This document shows positions 26,739 to 36,052 of a stretch of 64,000 nt of DNA, piece by piece. The notes under the pieces were generated by a model. The model searched no databases and had not been told where the DNA came from. It worked only from the letters and a program-made list of their open reading frames with translations. Each line of letters opens with the position of its first letter. The stretch's first letter is position 1. The position numbers and the translations under genes were made by a program. The stretch lies in NCBI GenBank assembly GCA_030434245.1, contig JAUISX010000006.1, forward strand, positions 62,001-126,000, read 5' to 3'. The stretch comes from Porphyromonadaceae bacterium W3.11 (GTDB lineage Bacteria; Bacteroidota; Bacteroidia; Bacteroidales; Porphyromonadaceae).

Positions 26739-27557
26739 ATGAGTAAGACCAAAACGGACAGAAAGCGACCCATCTATGTAGGCTTTGCCTCTCAAAAAGG
26801 AGGCGTGGGAAAGAGCACCCTGGCGGAACTCTTCTCCGCAATTCTCTATTATGAAAGAGGCATAGACCTTCTTGTGGTAGACTGTGATGGACGGCAGGAG
26901 TCATTCCTCAAGTTGCGAGAGCGTGACCGTGACACCATAGAAGAGTACCCCGAAATAGCACAGGGGATGCAACTGCATTTTAAGAAGTTTGGGAAACCCT
27001 CCTATCCCATATCTGCTGTACCCGTAGAAGAGGCATTGAAGGAGGTCTCAAGACTGATTGGTACTGAGAAGGTGCTAACCCCAGAGTTGGTCATATTCGA
27101 TTTCCCTGGTCACGCCAGTACCTTAGAGTTACTCAACCTCTCTATCGAGATGGATTACATTATCTCACCCATAGAGCCAGACGTACAGTCTTTGGCCTCC
27201 TCCTTAGCCTATGCCAAGACCATTGAAGACATAGGTGTCTCCACAGACGACGCACGTATAAAGGAGCTCTTTCTATTTTGGAACAAAGTAGATCGCCGTG
27301 CCAAAAATAGTGTGATAGAGGAGTACACCCGCTACATCAAGGAGCATGGCCTCTCACTCTTAGATGCCAAAGTGTACAGCTCCGTAAAGTTCTCAAGAGA
27401 GCTTGCACTGGGAGGCGTAAAAGGTGTCTTTCGCTGCTCTTACCTGCCACCTGCTCCCGCACTCCGTATCGGCACAGGAATAGATGAGTGGGTCACAGAG
27501 CTACTCAATCGGATTCAACTAACTACCATAAGAGACGAGCAAGATGGCAACCATTGA
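26739..27557 (+). CDS. traA: conjugal transfer protein TraA (ParA-type ATPase)
   Basis: This 272-residue protein is a ParA/MinD-type ATPase. Residues about 13-31 carry the deviant Walker A GFASQKGGVGKSTLAELFS, followed by VVDCDGRQESF. It begins the rightward tra operon of a CTnDOT-like element. Family members are called TraA and are followed by the DUF3408 protein TraB, as here. TraA is not a channel component; a role in positioning the element or the transfer apparatus is plausible. The start lies directly after the GTGAG repeat region, which could be its binding site. Confidence 0.88.
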   Translation: MSKTKTDRKRPIYVGFASQKGGVGKSTLAELFSAILYYERGIDLLVVDCDGRQESFLKLRERDRDTIEEYPEIAQGMQLHFKKFGKPSYPISAVPVEEALKEVSRLIGTEKVLTPELVIFDFPGHASTLELLNLSIEMDYIISPIEPDVQSLASSLAYAKTIEDIGVSTDDARIKELFLFWNKVDRRAKNSVIEEYTRYIKEHGLSLLDAKVYSSVKFSRELALGGVKGVFRCSYLPPAPALRIGTGIDEWVTELLNRIQLTTIRDEQDGNH

Positions 27558-28056
27558 GGAGAGGCGAAAAGCCCTATTGACCAAGAAGCTTGACGAGATG
27601 GGTAAGATGGGGGTCACCCATAGGACTGCAGAGAATAGCCCATTCTATGACCAACCCATCGAGGAGGCTTCTGCTCAAGGATTGCTGGAGGACCGGGATG
27701 AGGTAGATGCCTTAGATACTGAGACCTCATCTCCACCTAATCCTATTGAGAAAACAATGCCTTCTACAGAGGCGTCCTCCAAGCAGCAGAAGCGGAGTAA
27801 AACGACTAAGAGCAGGGAGGACTTTGTCGAGTATCAGCAAATCTTCCTGGCGCCCAAAGTGCTTGAGAGCAAGACCCAGTTTTCACTCAGTCGGGACACC
27901 GTGACCCTCCTTAAGATTATTCTGCAGGACTTAGGAAGTAGGACGACCCTCACCGCCTATATTGAGAACATCCTAAGGGACCACATCAGTGAGTATAGAG
28001 ATTTGATTAACCAAGTCACCGCTAAACGACGACGCAAAGAGACCATACCAGAATGA
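27544..28056 (+). CDS. traB: conjugal transfer protein TraB (DUF3408)
   Basis: This 170-residue protein matches the DUF3408/TraB family. An acidic, low-complexity first half is followed by a conserved C-terminal domain (FVEYQQIFLAPKVL, then FSLSRDTVTLLKIIL), which looks like a small DNA-binding fold of the ribbon-helix-helix kind. It overlaps traA by 14 bases. The pairing of a ParA ATPase with a small DNA-binding protein resembles a partition system, but this is inference. Confidence 0.8.
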   Translation: MATIEERRKALLTKKLDEMGKMGVTHRTAENSPFYDQPIEEASAQGLLEDRDEVDALDTETSSPPNPIEKTMPSTEASSKQQKRSKTTKSREDFVEYQQIFLAPKVLESKTQFSLSRDTVTLLKIILQDLGSRTTLTAYIENILRDHISEYRDLINQVTAKRRRKETIPE

Positions 28057-28841
28057 ATACCACTACCCTACTCAATACACTCCTTATCTTAGCTGTAGTC
28101 TGGCTAAGTGTAGCGATCCTCTACTTGATAACAGGTTTACTCCTCAAGGTTGTAGCGAGATACCGTTCCGACATTCGCTACAAGAAGCTATTAAAGCAAT
28201 TAAAGCACTCAGACCGAAAGTCTGATGGGGATTTAGGGCAAAGAACAGAGCGTAGTCCCTCCTCCAGAAAGGAGGAGCAGCTCGCTCGCTTAGTAGGCAA
28301 GAGTCAGCCCTTTATTCCCCAAGAATTCCCCTCACCTCTCTTGACTTCCCCATCCGAAAAAGCAGTAGAAAACATCCCTATATTTGCCCCTGAATCACCC
28401 GAGATAGCAGGTGTTTCAGAGCATGAAATGGAGCTGGAGGAGCTTGATGTGGATTACTCTAACGACATGGAAGAGGTGGATCCAGAAGAAGAGGAGCGAG
28501 AAGCTCTACTGCTCTTTGACGATGCTTCAGCGACTGAGCCGTCCCCTTCAGGTGGTGTACTGGTTAAGGAGCTTGCTCGCCTCCAAGGCGCTACTCAGAA
28601 AGAGGAGTTAGGAGAGGAGGAAGCCGAAGCAGTCAAAGCAACTGTAAGAGCACTTCGGGGCACCGATATGCTGGAGCAGTTGAACAAGAACTTGGCTCAC
28701 TTTAATGAGACAGGCAAAGCCATTATGAAGGTGATAAGAGAGGTAGAAGAGGAGCAACTTGAAGTAGCGGTTCAAGAGACGCCTATGATAGAAGAGAAAT
28801 TAGAGGAGACAGAAGAGCGACCGCTCTCATACTATCTCTAA
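28053..28841 (+). CDS. traD: conjugal transfer protein TraD-like
   Basis: This 262-residue protein has one N-terminal membrane helix (about residues 5-37) followed by a long, highly acidic and probably unstructured cytoplasmic region, with Glu-rich stretches about residues 125-200. Position identifies it as the TraD-type gene of Bacteroidetes conjugative transposons, directly before traE. It overlaps traB by 4 bases. Sequence alone gives no enzymatic function; no separate traC is seen. Confidence 0.65.
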   Translation: MNTTTLLNTLLILAVVWLSVAILYLITGLLLKVVARYRSDIRYKKLLKQLKHSDRKSDGDLGQRTERSPSSRKEEQLARLVGKSQPFIPQEFPSPLLTSPSEKAVENIPIFAPESPEIAGVSEHEMELEELDVDYSNDMEEVDPEEEEREALLLFDDASATEPSPSGGVLVKELARLQGATQKEELGEEEAEAVKATVRALRGTDMLEQLNKNLAHFNETGKAIMKVIREVEEEQLEVAVQETPMIEEKLEETEERPLSYYL

Positions 28842-28888
28842 TCTTACAGAGGACGATAGATGAATAGATAACGAATAGAAACAGACGT

Positions 28889-29191
28889 ATGAACAGAAAG
28901 AAATTAATGCTGGCACTGCTCCTCATAGCAGGGACTACTATGGGAGCTTATGCGCAGGGCAATGGGATGGCTGGTATTACTGAGGCGACTAAGATGGTCA
29001 CCTCCTACTTTGATCCAGCCACCAAGCTTATCTACGCCATCGGGGCAGTAGTGGGCCTGATTGGTGGGGTGAAAGTGTACAATAAGTTCTCTAGTGGTGA
29101 CCCTGACACCAGCAAGACCGCTGCCTCTTGGTTTGGAGCTTGTATCTTCCTAATCGTTGCAGCTACGATCCTTAGGAGCTTCTTCCTCTAA
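28889..29191 (+). CDS. traE: conjugal transfer protein TraE (DUF4134)
   Basis: This 100-residue protein has a signal peptide (MNRKKLMLALLLIAGT, cleavage likely near AYA) and two further hydrophobic helices. It matches DUF4134, the TraE family, which resembles VirB2-type pilin subunits: small, two-helix and exported. It precedes traF and traG, matching the VirB2-VirB3-VirB4 order of type IV secretion systems. Confidence 0.85.
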   Translation: MNRKKLMLALLLIAGTTMGAYAQGNGMAGITEATKMVTSYFDPATKLIYAIGAVVGLIGGVKVYNKFSSGDPDTSKTAASWFGACIFLIVAATILRSFFL

Positions 29192-29221
29192 ACATCATCA
29201 TATCAGAATCATTTAGCGGGT

Positions 29222-29557
29222 ATGGCTGAGTGGGAAATCAATAAGGGTGTTGGACGTAGCGTTGAGTTTAAGGGACTGAAAGCTCAGTACCTCTTCCTCT
29301 TCGCAGGAGGATTACTGGGTACATTCATTACCGTTGTTATCCTCTACCTGATTGGCGTCCATCAAGTGGTCTGTCTGGTCATAGGCTTAGTGGGTGCCAC
29401 CGTTGTGGTGTGGCAAACGTTTGCCATGAACCGTAAGTACGGACAATATGGATTGATGAAGCGAGGGGCGATTAAAAGTCACCCCCGCTACCTCATCAAT
29501 AGACGCTCCGTCGCACACCTCTTCAATAACCTCAAGTCTACACCACTACGCAGATGA
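29222..29557 (+). CDS. traF: conjugal transfer protein TraF (DUF4133, VirB3-like)
   Basis: This 111-residue protein matches DUF4133, the TraF family. It starts EINKGVGRSVEFKGLKAQY, a conserved family opening, and has two membrane helices (about residues 25-45 and 50-65) and a basic C-terminus. In type IV systems the VirB3-like protein is an inner-membrane partner of the VirB4 ATPase, encoded next; the two overlap by 4 bases. Confidence 0.87.
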   Translation: MAEWEINKGVGRSVEFKGLKAQYLFLFAGGLLGTFITVVILYLIGVHQVVCLVIGLVGATVVVWQTFAMNRKYGQYGLMKRGAIKSHPRYLINRRSVAHLFNNLKSTPLRR

Positions 29558-32082
29558 GAAACAGCAGTAAGATAAGCACATTAGAGCGTAAGTTCCCGCT
29601 ATTGGCGGTGGAGCACGACTGCATTGTCTCTAAGGATGCAGACATTACAGTCGCTTTTCGTGTGGAGCTTCCTGAGCTCTTCACCATCACCTCTGTAGAG
29701 TATGAGGCGATGCACTCTGCTTGGCATAAAGCCATTAAGGTGTTGCCCAATTACTCCATCGTGCATAAGCAGGATTGGTTCATCAAGGAGAACTATCAGC
29801 AAGAGCTGACCAGTAAGCAAGGCGGGGAATGGCTAAGTTTCCTCTCACGAGCTTCGGAAAGGCACTTCAATGAGCGTCCCTTCCTCAATCATAGCTGTTA
29901 CCTCTTCCTTACCAAGACCAATAAGCAACGAATGCAAAGACAGAGCAACTTTTCTACGCTGTGCCGTGGGCATATCCTGCCGAAAGAGATTAGTGACAAA
30001 GAGGAGGTCACCAAGTTCTTGGAGGCAGTAGACCAGTTTGAACGAATCATTAATGATAGCGAACAAATCAAGCTGACTCGGCTTACTGAAGAGGAAATAG
30101 TCGGTAGCGAGCATCACTACGGGCTATTGGATTGCTATTTCTCTTTGAATGGTGATAGCAACCCATCCCTTCAAGACATCCGATTAGGAGCAGATAAGGT
30201 GCGGGTTGGGGACAATATCCTTTGTCTCCATACCCTCTCTGACACTGATGACCTACCCACCTCCGTGAGTACCGATAGTCGATACGAACGGCTCTCTACA
30301 GATAGAAGTGATTGCCGATTGAGCTTTGCTGCTCCAGTCGGTCTATTGCTTTCCTGTAATCACATCTACAACCAGTACCTCTTTATTGAGGATAGTGATG
30401 AGAACCTACAGAAGTTTGAGAAGTCGGCCCGCAATATGCACTCCCTCGGTCGCTATAGCCGTAGCAACCAAATCAATGAGGAGTGGATACAGGAGTACCT
30501 TAATGTAGCCCACTCCCAAGGTCTCACTTCCATAAGAGCCCATTTCAATGTGATGGCTTGGAGCGATGACCCCGAAGAGCTACGCAATATTAAGAATGAT
30601 GTTGGCTCTGCCCTTGCACTCATGGAATGCAAGCCAAGGCACAACACCGTAGATACAGCCACCCTCTACTGGGCGGGTATGCCTGGTAACGCTGCCGACT
30701 TCCCCAGCGAGGAGAGTTTCTATACCTTCATCGAGCCTGCACTCTGCTTCTTTACAGCAGAGACCAACTATAAAGATTCGCTCTCACCTTTTGGAATAAA
30801 GATGGCAGACCGTCTGTCTGGCAAACCCATCCATTTGGATATCTCAGACCTGCCGATGAAGAGGGGGATTACCACCAACCGCAATAAGTTTATCCTTGGT
30901 CCGTCAGGTTCGGGAAAGTCTTTCTTTACCAACCACATGGTACGGCAATACTATGAGCAAGGGGCTCATGTCCTTTTGGTAGATACCGGTAACTCTTATC
31001 AAGGACTATGCGGTTTAATCCATCAGAAGAGCAAGGGTAAGGATGGCGTTTACTTCACCTATACCGATGAAAGCCCTATCTCCTTCAACCCTTTCTACAC
31101 CGATGACAATGTCTTCGATGTAGAAAAGCGTGAGAGCATCAGTACCCTCCTTCTAACTCTATGGAAGAGTTCTGATGAAAGGATTACCAAAACGGAGGCA
31201 GGAGAGCTGGGCTCTGCCGTCAATGCCTACATTGAATTTATCAAGGTTACTCCTGTGCATACGCCCTGCTTCAATGGCTTCTACGAATTTCTCCGTGACA
31301 CTTACCGTGAGGAGCTGAAGCAGAGAGACATTAAGGTAACCAAGGAGGACTTTAATGTTGATAACCTCTTAACGACACTCAAGCAGTATTACAAGGGTGG
31401 TCGCTATGACTTCTTGCTCAATTCGGATAAGAACATCGACCTCCTCACGAAGCGATTTATCGTCTTTGAGATTGATGCGGTCAAAGATAACAAAGATCTA
31501 TTCCCTGTCGTCACCATCATTATTATGGAGGCTTTCATCAATAAAATGAGGCGACTTAAGGGGATCCGTAAGATGATCCTTATTGAGGAGGCGTGGAAAG
31601 CGATCGCTAGTGCCAGTATGGCAGACTATATCAAGTACCTCTACAAGACGGTGCGTAAGTTCTATGGTGAAGCCATCGTGGTGACACAGGAGGTAGATGA
31701 CATCATTCAGTCTCCCATTGTTAAGGAGAGCATTATCAACAACTCTGACTGTAAGATTCTCTTAGACCAGCGTAAGTACATGACCAAGTTTGATGGCATT
31801 CAGGAGATGCTCGGTCTCTCCGAAAAGGAGAAAGGACAAATCCTCTCCATCAATATGAACAATGACCCGAACCGCCTCTACAAGGAGGTGTGGATAGGGC
31901 TGGGTGGTGTGCAGTCTGCCGTTTATGCTACAGAGGTCTCTATGGAGGAGTACCTCACCTATACCACTGAAGAGTTGGAGAAGGTGGAGGTGATGAAACG
32001 TGCTGAGCAACTGGGTGGCGACATTGAGGTGGCGATCCGTCAATTGGCACAAGAGAAACGAGAAAAACGAGAGAATAAGTAA
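29554..32082 (+). CDS. traG: conjugal transfer ATPase TraG (VirB4-like)
   Basis: This 842-residue protein is the main secretion ATPase of the element. The Walker A motif LGPSGSGKSFFTNHM is near residue 455, and the Walker B region (RKMILIEEAWKAIASA) near 675. The long N-terminal domain is typical of VirB4/TraG proteins. It would power assembly of the channel and substrate transfer together with the coupling protein at 22467-24449. The length is near the usual 830-850. Confidence 0.93.
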   Translation: MRNSSKISTLERKFPLLAVEHDCIVSKDADITVAFRVELPELFTITSVEYEAMHSAWHKAIKVLPNYSIVHKQDWFIKENYQQELTSKQGGEWLSFLSRASERHFNERPFLNHSCYLFLTKTNKQRMQRQSNFSTLCRGHILPKEISDKEEVTKFLEAVDQFERIINDSEQIKLTRLTEEEIVGSEHHYGLLDCYFSLNGDSNPSLQDIRLGADKVRVGDNILCLHTLSDTDDLPTSVSTDSRYERLSTDRSDCRLSFAAPVGLLLSCNHIYNQYLFIEDSDENLQKFEKSARNMHSLGRYSRSNQINEEWIQEYLNVAHSQGLTSIRAHFNVMAWSDDPEELRNIKNDVGSALALMECKPRHNTVDTATLYWAGMPGNAADFPSEESFYTFIEPALCFFTAETNYKDSLSPFGIKMADRLSGKPIHLDISDLPMKRGITTNRNKFILGPSGSGKSFFTNHMVRQYYEQGAHVLLVDTGNSYQGLCGLIHQKSKGKDGVYFTYTDESPISFNPFYTDDNVFDVEKRESISTLLLTLWKSSDERITKTEAGELGSAVNAYIEFIKVTPVHTPCFNGFYEFLRDTYREELKQRDIKVTKEDFNVDNLLTTLKQYYKGGRYDFLLNSDKNIDLLTKRFIVFEIDAVKDNKDLFPVVTIIIMEAFINKMRRLKGIRKMILIEEAWKAIASASMADYIKYLYKTVRKFYGEAIVVTQEVDDIIQSPIVKESIINNSDCKILLDQRKYMTKFDGIQEMLGLSEKEKGQILSINMNNDPNRLYKEVWIGLGGVQSAVYATEVSMEEYLTYTTEELEKVEVMKRAEQLGGDIEVAIRQLAQEKREKRENK

Positions 32083-32101
32083 CCCTATAAACGACAAAGA
32101 G

Positions 32102-32734
32102 ATGATGAAACAGAAGCTATGGATTTTAGGCGTTTTGCTCTTCGGGCTAATCGGCAGAGCCAACGCTCAGTGGGTGGTTGCTGACCCCACTAACTTCGCT
32201 GGAAATATCGTTAATACGATTAAGGAGATCACAACCGCCAGTAAGACGGTTAAGAACACCCTGGACAACTTCAAGGAGGTGGAGAAGCTGTACAATGAGA
32301 GCAAGAAGTACTACGATGCCCTTAAGAAGGTGAATAACCTCATTGGGGATGCATACAAGGTCAAAGAGACCATCTTGATGGTGGGCGACATCTCGGAGAT
32401 TTATGTCACCTCTTTCAGGAAAATGCTCAATGATTCCAACTTCAGACCTGCAGAGTTGGCTGCGATGGCTTCAGGGTACACCAAGCTCTTGGAACTGAGT
32501 GGTGAGAGCCTACGTGAGCTAAAGCAGGTCTCTAAGAGCAATATCTTCTCTATGAGTGACCATGAAAGGATGCAGATGATTGATCAGATCTATAACACCG
32601 TACGTGAATACCGCTCGATTGTCTCTTACTATACCCGTAAGAATATCTCGGTTAGCTATGTCCGTGCCAAGCAGAAGGGGGAGCTTCAGCAGGTGCTGTC
32701 TCTATATGGGGGTGATGATGTACGGTATTGGTAA
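32102..32734 (+). CDS. traI: conjugal transfer protein TraI (DUF4141)
   Basis: This 210-residue protein matches the DUF4141 TraI family. A signal peptide (LWILGVLLFGLIGRANAQ) is followed by a coiled-coil stretch (about residues 40-85) and a helical domain, as in VirB5-like periplasmic proteins. I place the start at 32102 because the upstream in-frame start at 32000 lies inside traG and lacks a signal peptide. TraJ follows after 13 bases. Confidence 0.87.
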   Translation: MMKQKLWILGVLLFGLIGRANAQWVVADPTNFAGNIVNTIKEITTASKTVKNTLDNFKEVEKLYNESKKYYDALKKVNNLIGDAYKVKETILMVGDISEIYVTSFRKMLNDSNFRPAELAAMASGYTKLLELSGESLRELKQVSKSNIFSMSDHERMQMIDQIYNTVREYRSIVSYYTRKNISVSYVRAKQKGELQQVLSLYGGDDVRYW

Positions 32735-32747
32735 TAGGTAACAGTCG

Positions 32748-33782
32748 ATGGACTTTTCAAGTTTACATGAACTCCTTCGTAGCACCTACGAGGAGATGAT
32801 GCCGCTCTGTAGCAATATGACTGGTATTGCTAAGGGGATTGCTGGTTTGGGGGCGCTTTTCTATATCGCTATACGTGTTTGGGCTTCATTGGCAAGGGCA
32901 GAGCCCATTGACCTCTATCCTCTGTTGCGTCCTTTTGCTCTGGGCTGCTGTATTATGTTTTTCCCAACCTTGGTTCTTGGGACGATGAATACCATCCTCT
33001 CTCCTGTGGTCAAGGGAACACAACAGTTGGTTGTGATGCAGGAGGGGGAGCTGGGCAGTCTCAGAGCCAAGAGGGACAAGCTACAGGAGGAGGCTCTCCT
33101 TAGAGACCCTGAGAAGGCTTACCTCGTCTCTAATGAACTCTTTGATGCCAAGATTGATGAGATGGGGATTATTGGTCCCTCGGACGCCATCACCATTGCT
33201 GGGATGTATGCGGAGCGAGCTGCCTATAAGACAAAGCAATGGATCATGAAAGCGATACAGGACATCTTGGAGTTCTTTTTTCATGCGGTTGGACTCATCA
33301 TTGATACGCTACGCACCTTTATCCTGATTGTCCTCTCTATATTGGGACCTATCGTCTTTGGCATTGCGGTGTGGGATGGTTTAGGGGGTTCCCTATCGGC
33401 TTGGTTTAGTCGCTATATCTCTGTTTACCTATGGCTGCCAGTGAGTAGCATCCTCACAGCTCTACTGACCAAGATTCAGGTCTTGATGCTTCAGAAGGAT
33501 ATTGCTCAACTGGCTGACCCCAACTTTATTCCTGAGGTGGGAAGCTGGTACTATATGGCTTTCTTCCTCATCGGTATCGTGGGGTACTTCTCTGTCCCTA
33601 CAGTGGCTGGGTGGATTATCGAGGCTGGTGGTGGCATTGGCTCTTATGGTCGCAATGTCAATCAGGCTGGAAAAGCTGGTGCACAGAAAGCATATGCTGG
33701 TGGAAAGCAGGTGGCAAGTGCTGGTGGAGCTGCAGTAGGTAATGTAGCAGGAAGGATTAAGGGAATGCTTACTAAGAAATAA
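32748..33782 (+). CDS. traJ: conjugal transfer protein TraJ (VirB6-like)
   Basis: This 344-residue integral membrane protein has several hydrophobic helices (around residues 20-45, 60-85, 170-200, 205-250 and 255-290). It matches the TraJ family of Bacteroidetes conjugative transposons, considered the inner-membrane channel component (VirB6-like). The C-terminus is Gly/Ala-rich and basic (KAGAQKAYAGGKQVAS) and probably cytoplasmic. Confidence 0.9.
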   Translation: MDFSSLHELLRSTYEEMMPLCSNMTGIAKGIAGLGALFYIAIRVWASLARAEPIDLYPLLRPFALGCCIMFFPTLVLGTMNTILSPVVKGTQQLVVMQEGELGSLRAKRDKLQEEALLRDPEKAYLVSNELFDAKIDEMGIIGPSDAITIAGMYAERAAYKTKQWIMKAIQDILEFFFHAVGLIIDTLRTFILIVLSILGPIVFGIAVWDGLGGSLSAWFSRYISVYLWLPVSSILTALLTKIQVLMLQKDIAQLADPNFIPEVGSWYYMAFFLIGIVGYFSVPTVAGWIIEAGGGIGSYGRNVNQAGKAGAQKAYAGGKQVASAGGAAVGNVAGRIKGMLTKK

Positions 33783-33829
33783 CAGGCTCCCCCTTTTAGG
33801 AGGCTGGGGGCTGATAACAAACAGATATA

Positions 33830-34453
33830 ATGGAATTCAAATCACTAACAAATATAGAGAGTTCTTTTAAGCAGATTAGGCTCTATGCCATACTCTTTGT
33901 GCTTTTTTGCCTTGGGGTATGTGGTTATGCCCTCTACAGCTCTTATGCCTTTGCTCGCGAACAGCGGGAGAAGGTATATGTGCTGGACAATGGCAAGTCG
34001 CTCATCTTGGCACTGAGCCAGGATGCCGCGACCAATCGACCTGTAGAGGCGAGGGAGCATGTACGGCGGTTTCACGAGCTTTTCTTTACGATAGCTCCTG
34101 ATAAGGAGGCCATCGAGAGCAATATGGCTCGTGCCTTTATGCTGTGCGACAAGTCTGCCTTCAACTACTACAAGGACTTGGCGGAGAAGGGGTACTACAA
34201 TCGGATTATCTCGGGCAATATCAATCAACGGGTGGTACTGGACTCTATCCAGTGTAACTTCGAGGTCTACCCTTATGAGGTGCAGACCTTTGGGCGACAA
34301 TACATCATCCGGCAGAGCAACATCACGGAGCGTAGCTTGGTGACGAGGTGTACCCTCCAAAACTCGGTCCGCTCGGATAATAATCCGCAGGGCTTCCTGA
34401 TGGAGCAGTTTGTTGTAGTGGAGAATAGGGACTTACAGACCATAAAGCGATGA
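33830..34453 (+). CDS. traK: conjugal transfer protein TraK (VirB8-like)
   Basis: This 207-residue protein has one N-terminal membrane helix (about residues 17-37) and a periplasmic domain, and matches the TraK family. Conserved features include the opening FKSLTNIESSFKQIR and the later YPYEVQTFGRQYIIR. This topology is like VirB8, the assembly-factor protein of type IV systems. It overlaps traL by 4 bases, suggesting coupled translation. Confidence 0.9.
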   Translation: MEFKSLTNIESSFKQIRLYAILFVLFCLGVCGYALYSSYAFAREQREKVYVLDNGKSLILALSQDAATNRPVEAREHVRRFHELFFTIAPDKEAIESNMARAFMLCDKSAFNYYKDLAEKGYYNRIISGNINQRVVLDSIQCNFEVYPYEVQTFGRQYIIRQSNITERSLVTRCTLQNSVRSDNNPQGFLMEQFVVVENRDLQTIKR

Positions 34454-34764
34454 GACGTAGGCGTAGTCAGCTCTTAAGGAGGGGGGAGGTTTGGTTGAGG
34501 AGGCAATGTGGTAGGCTCACCCCAAAGCAGCAGACCACAGTAGTCTACTTACTGAGTGGTATCTACCTAGTGGTTTCTCTCTATATGATGGCTCAGCTAT
34601 TCATCAAGAAATGTGACACCCCTGCTATCATCAGGGAGGGCGAGACACTATGGGATAGCCCCATCGAACTGAAACAAACTGACTCTATCGCTTCTGTGGT
34701 GGCGACCCAGATATTAGCCATGGAGCAGGATAACTTTAATCACAATTTAAGCAATGGGAGATAG
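34450..34764 (+). CDS. traL: conjugal transfer protein TraL (DUF3989)
   Basis: This 104-residue small protein has a strongly basic N-terminus (RRRRSQLLRRGEVWLRR), one membrane helix (about residues 35-52) and a short outer tail. It matches the DUF3989/TraL family that always lies between TraK and TraM. Overlaps on both sides (4 and 11 bases) tie it into the operon. Its precise role is unknown. Confidence 0.82.
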   Translation: MRRRRSQLLRRGEVWLRRQCGRLTPKQQTTVVYLLSGIYLVVSLYMMAQLFIKKCDTPAIIREGETLWDSPIELKQTDSIASVVATQILAMEQDNFNHNLSNGR

Positions 34765-36028
34765 TAAGAACGGAGGTCTACCACAAGTGAAGCGGGAACA
34801 GGTCAAGAAGTGGCTCATCTTCTCTGCCCTGGGGCTTATCTTTGGGCTCTCCATGTGGTTTATCTTTAAGCCAAGTGGTGGCAGTAAGACCTTGGAGCAG
34901 TCGGGGCTGAATGATGTGGTACCCCAAGCTTCGGTAGAGCAGTTGGAGGAGAATAAGCTGAAGGCTTATGAATTGGGAAGCTATGAGGAGAGTGTAGCTG
35001 AGCAACGCAAGGAGATCGGCAGGCTCTCGGACTACTTTAGCCAAGGAGAGCAGGAGGAACTACTGCGTGAAGAGGAACCTGTCTCTACCAAGATTGGCTC
35101 TTCTCTGGAGCAGTACGAGCGAAATAATGAGTTGTTGGCTTCTTTTCATGAAGCGGAGGACTATTATGAGGGGGAGATAGATTACCTGCGTGAGGAGGTG
35201 GAGCGACTTCAGCAGAAGCTGAATGATAGGGAAAGAGACATCGTAAGCGAGGAGGATCGTCAGCTGGCTCTGATGGAGAAGAGCTACCAGATGGCTGCGA
35301 AGTATTTGCCTAATAGTGGGGGAGCTATACCTTCCCTTGAGGGTAACTCTGAAGAGGCAGACGATACTTCTAAACCTATGGATAGCGGTATGCCGACAAC
35401 TGAGCTACCTCAGATGGAGGTGCTGGCGGATCGGAAGTCGGTGGTCTCAAGGCTGGACCGACCGATGACCGACTCGGCCTTCATCGCTACCTACGGGGCG
35501 AGTGAGCGAAATTGGGGATTTCACTCTGTCGCCACCGTACCAGAGCAAGTTGTACCACGAAATACGCTTAAAGTGGTGGTCGATAAGACGACGACCTTAC
35601 AGGAAGGTAGCTTTGTACTCCTTCGGCTCTCAGAGCCTGCTCTCTTATCGGGTATTCGACTTCCTCGAAATGCTCCTCTTGTGGCTCAAGCAAAGATTGA
35701 GGGGTATAGGATGAGGCTATTTGTTCGCTCCATTGAGGTGGGGGATAGAATATTCTCAGTTGCTCTCTCCGCTTTTGACCTCGATGCTCAAGAGGGCATT
35801 GCGATACCTGGCATTGAGGAGGTGATGGCACTTAAGGAGGTGGGAGCAACTGTAGGTGGCTCTATGGGTACTTCCTTCACCTTTGCTTCTTCTGCCAAAG
35901 ACCAAATCATCTCTGAGGCTGCTCGAGGTGTGATGCAGGGGGCAAGCCAACTGCTCCAAAAGAAGTTGAGAGCCATTAAGGTGACGATTAAGGGTGGGCA
36001 TCAGCTCTACTTAGTGCAGAGTAAATAA
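34754..36028 (+). CDS. traM: conjugal transfer protein TraM (VirB10-like position)
   Basis: This 424-residue protein has a single membrane helix at about residues 16-35, a charged coiled-coil region (about 90-180), and a conserved C-terminal domain from about 225 on. It matches TraM of Bacteroidetes conjugative transposons. The helix plus long periplasmic linker plus beta-rich end is the VirB10 layout, spanning inner and outer membranes. It overlaps traL by 11 bases. Confidence 0.9.
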   Translation: MGDSKNGGLPQVKREQVKKWLIFSALGLIFGLSMWFIFKPSGGSKTLEQSGLNDVVPQASVEQLEENKLKAYELGSYEESVAEQRKEIGRLSDYFSQGEQEELLREEEPVSTKIGSSLEQYERNNELLASFHEAEDYYEGEIDYLREEVERLQQKLNDRERDIVSEEDRQLALMEKSYQMAAKYLPNSGGAIPSLEGNSEEADDTSKPMDSGMPTTELPQMEVLADRKSVVSRLDRPMTDSAFIATYGASERNWGFHSVATVPEQVVPRNTLKVVVDKTTTLQEGSFVLLRLSEPALLSGIRLPRNAPLVAQAKIEGYRMRLFVRSIEVGDRIFSVALSAFDLDAQEGIAIPGIEEVMALKEVGATVGGSMGTSFTFASSAKDQIISEAARGVMQGASQLLQKKLRAIKVTIKGGHQLYLVQSK

Positions 36029-36052
36029 CAAACGATATACTAACGAATAAAT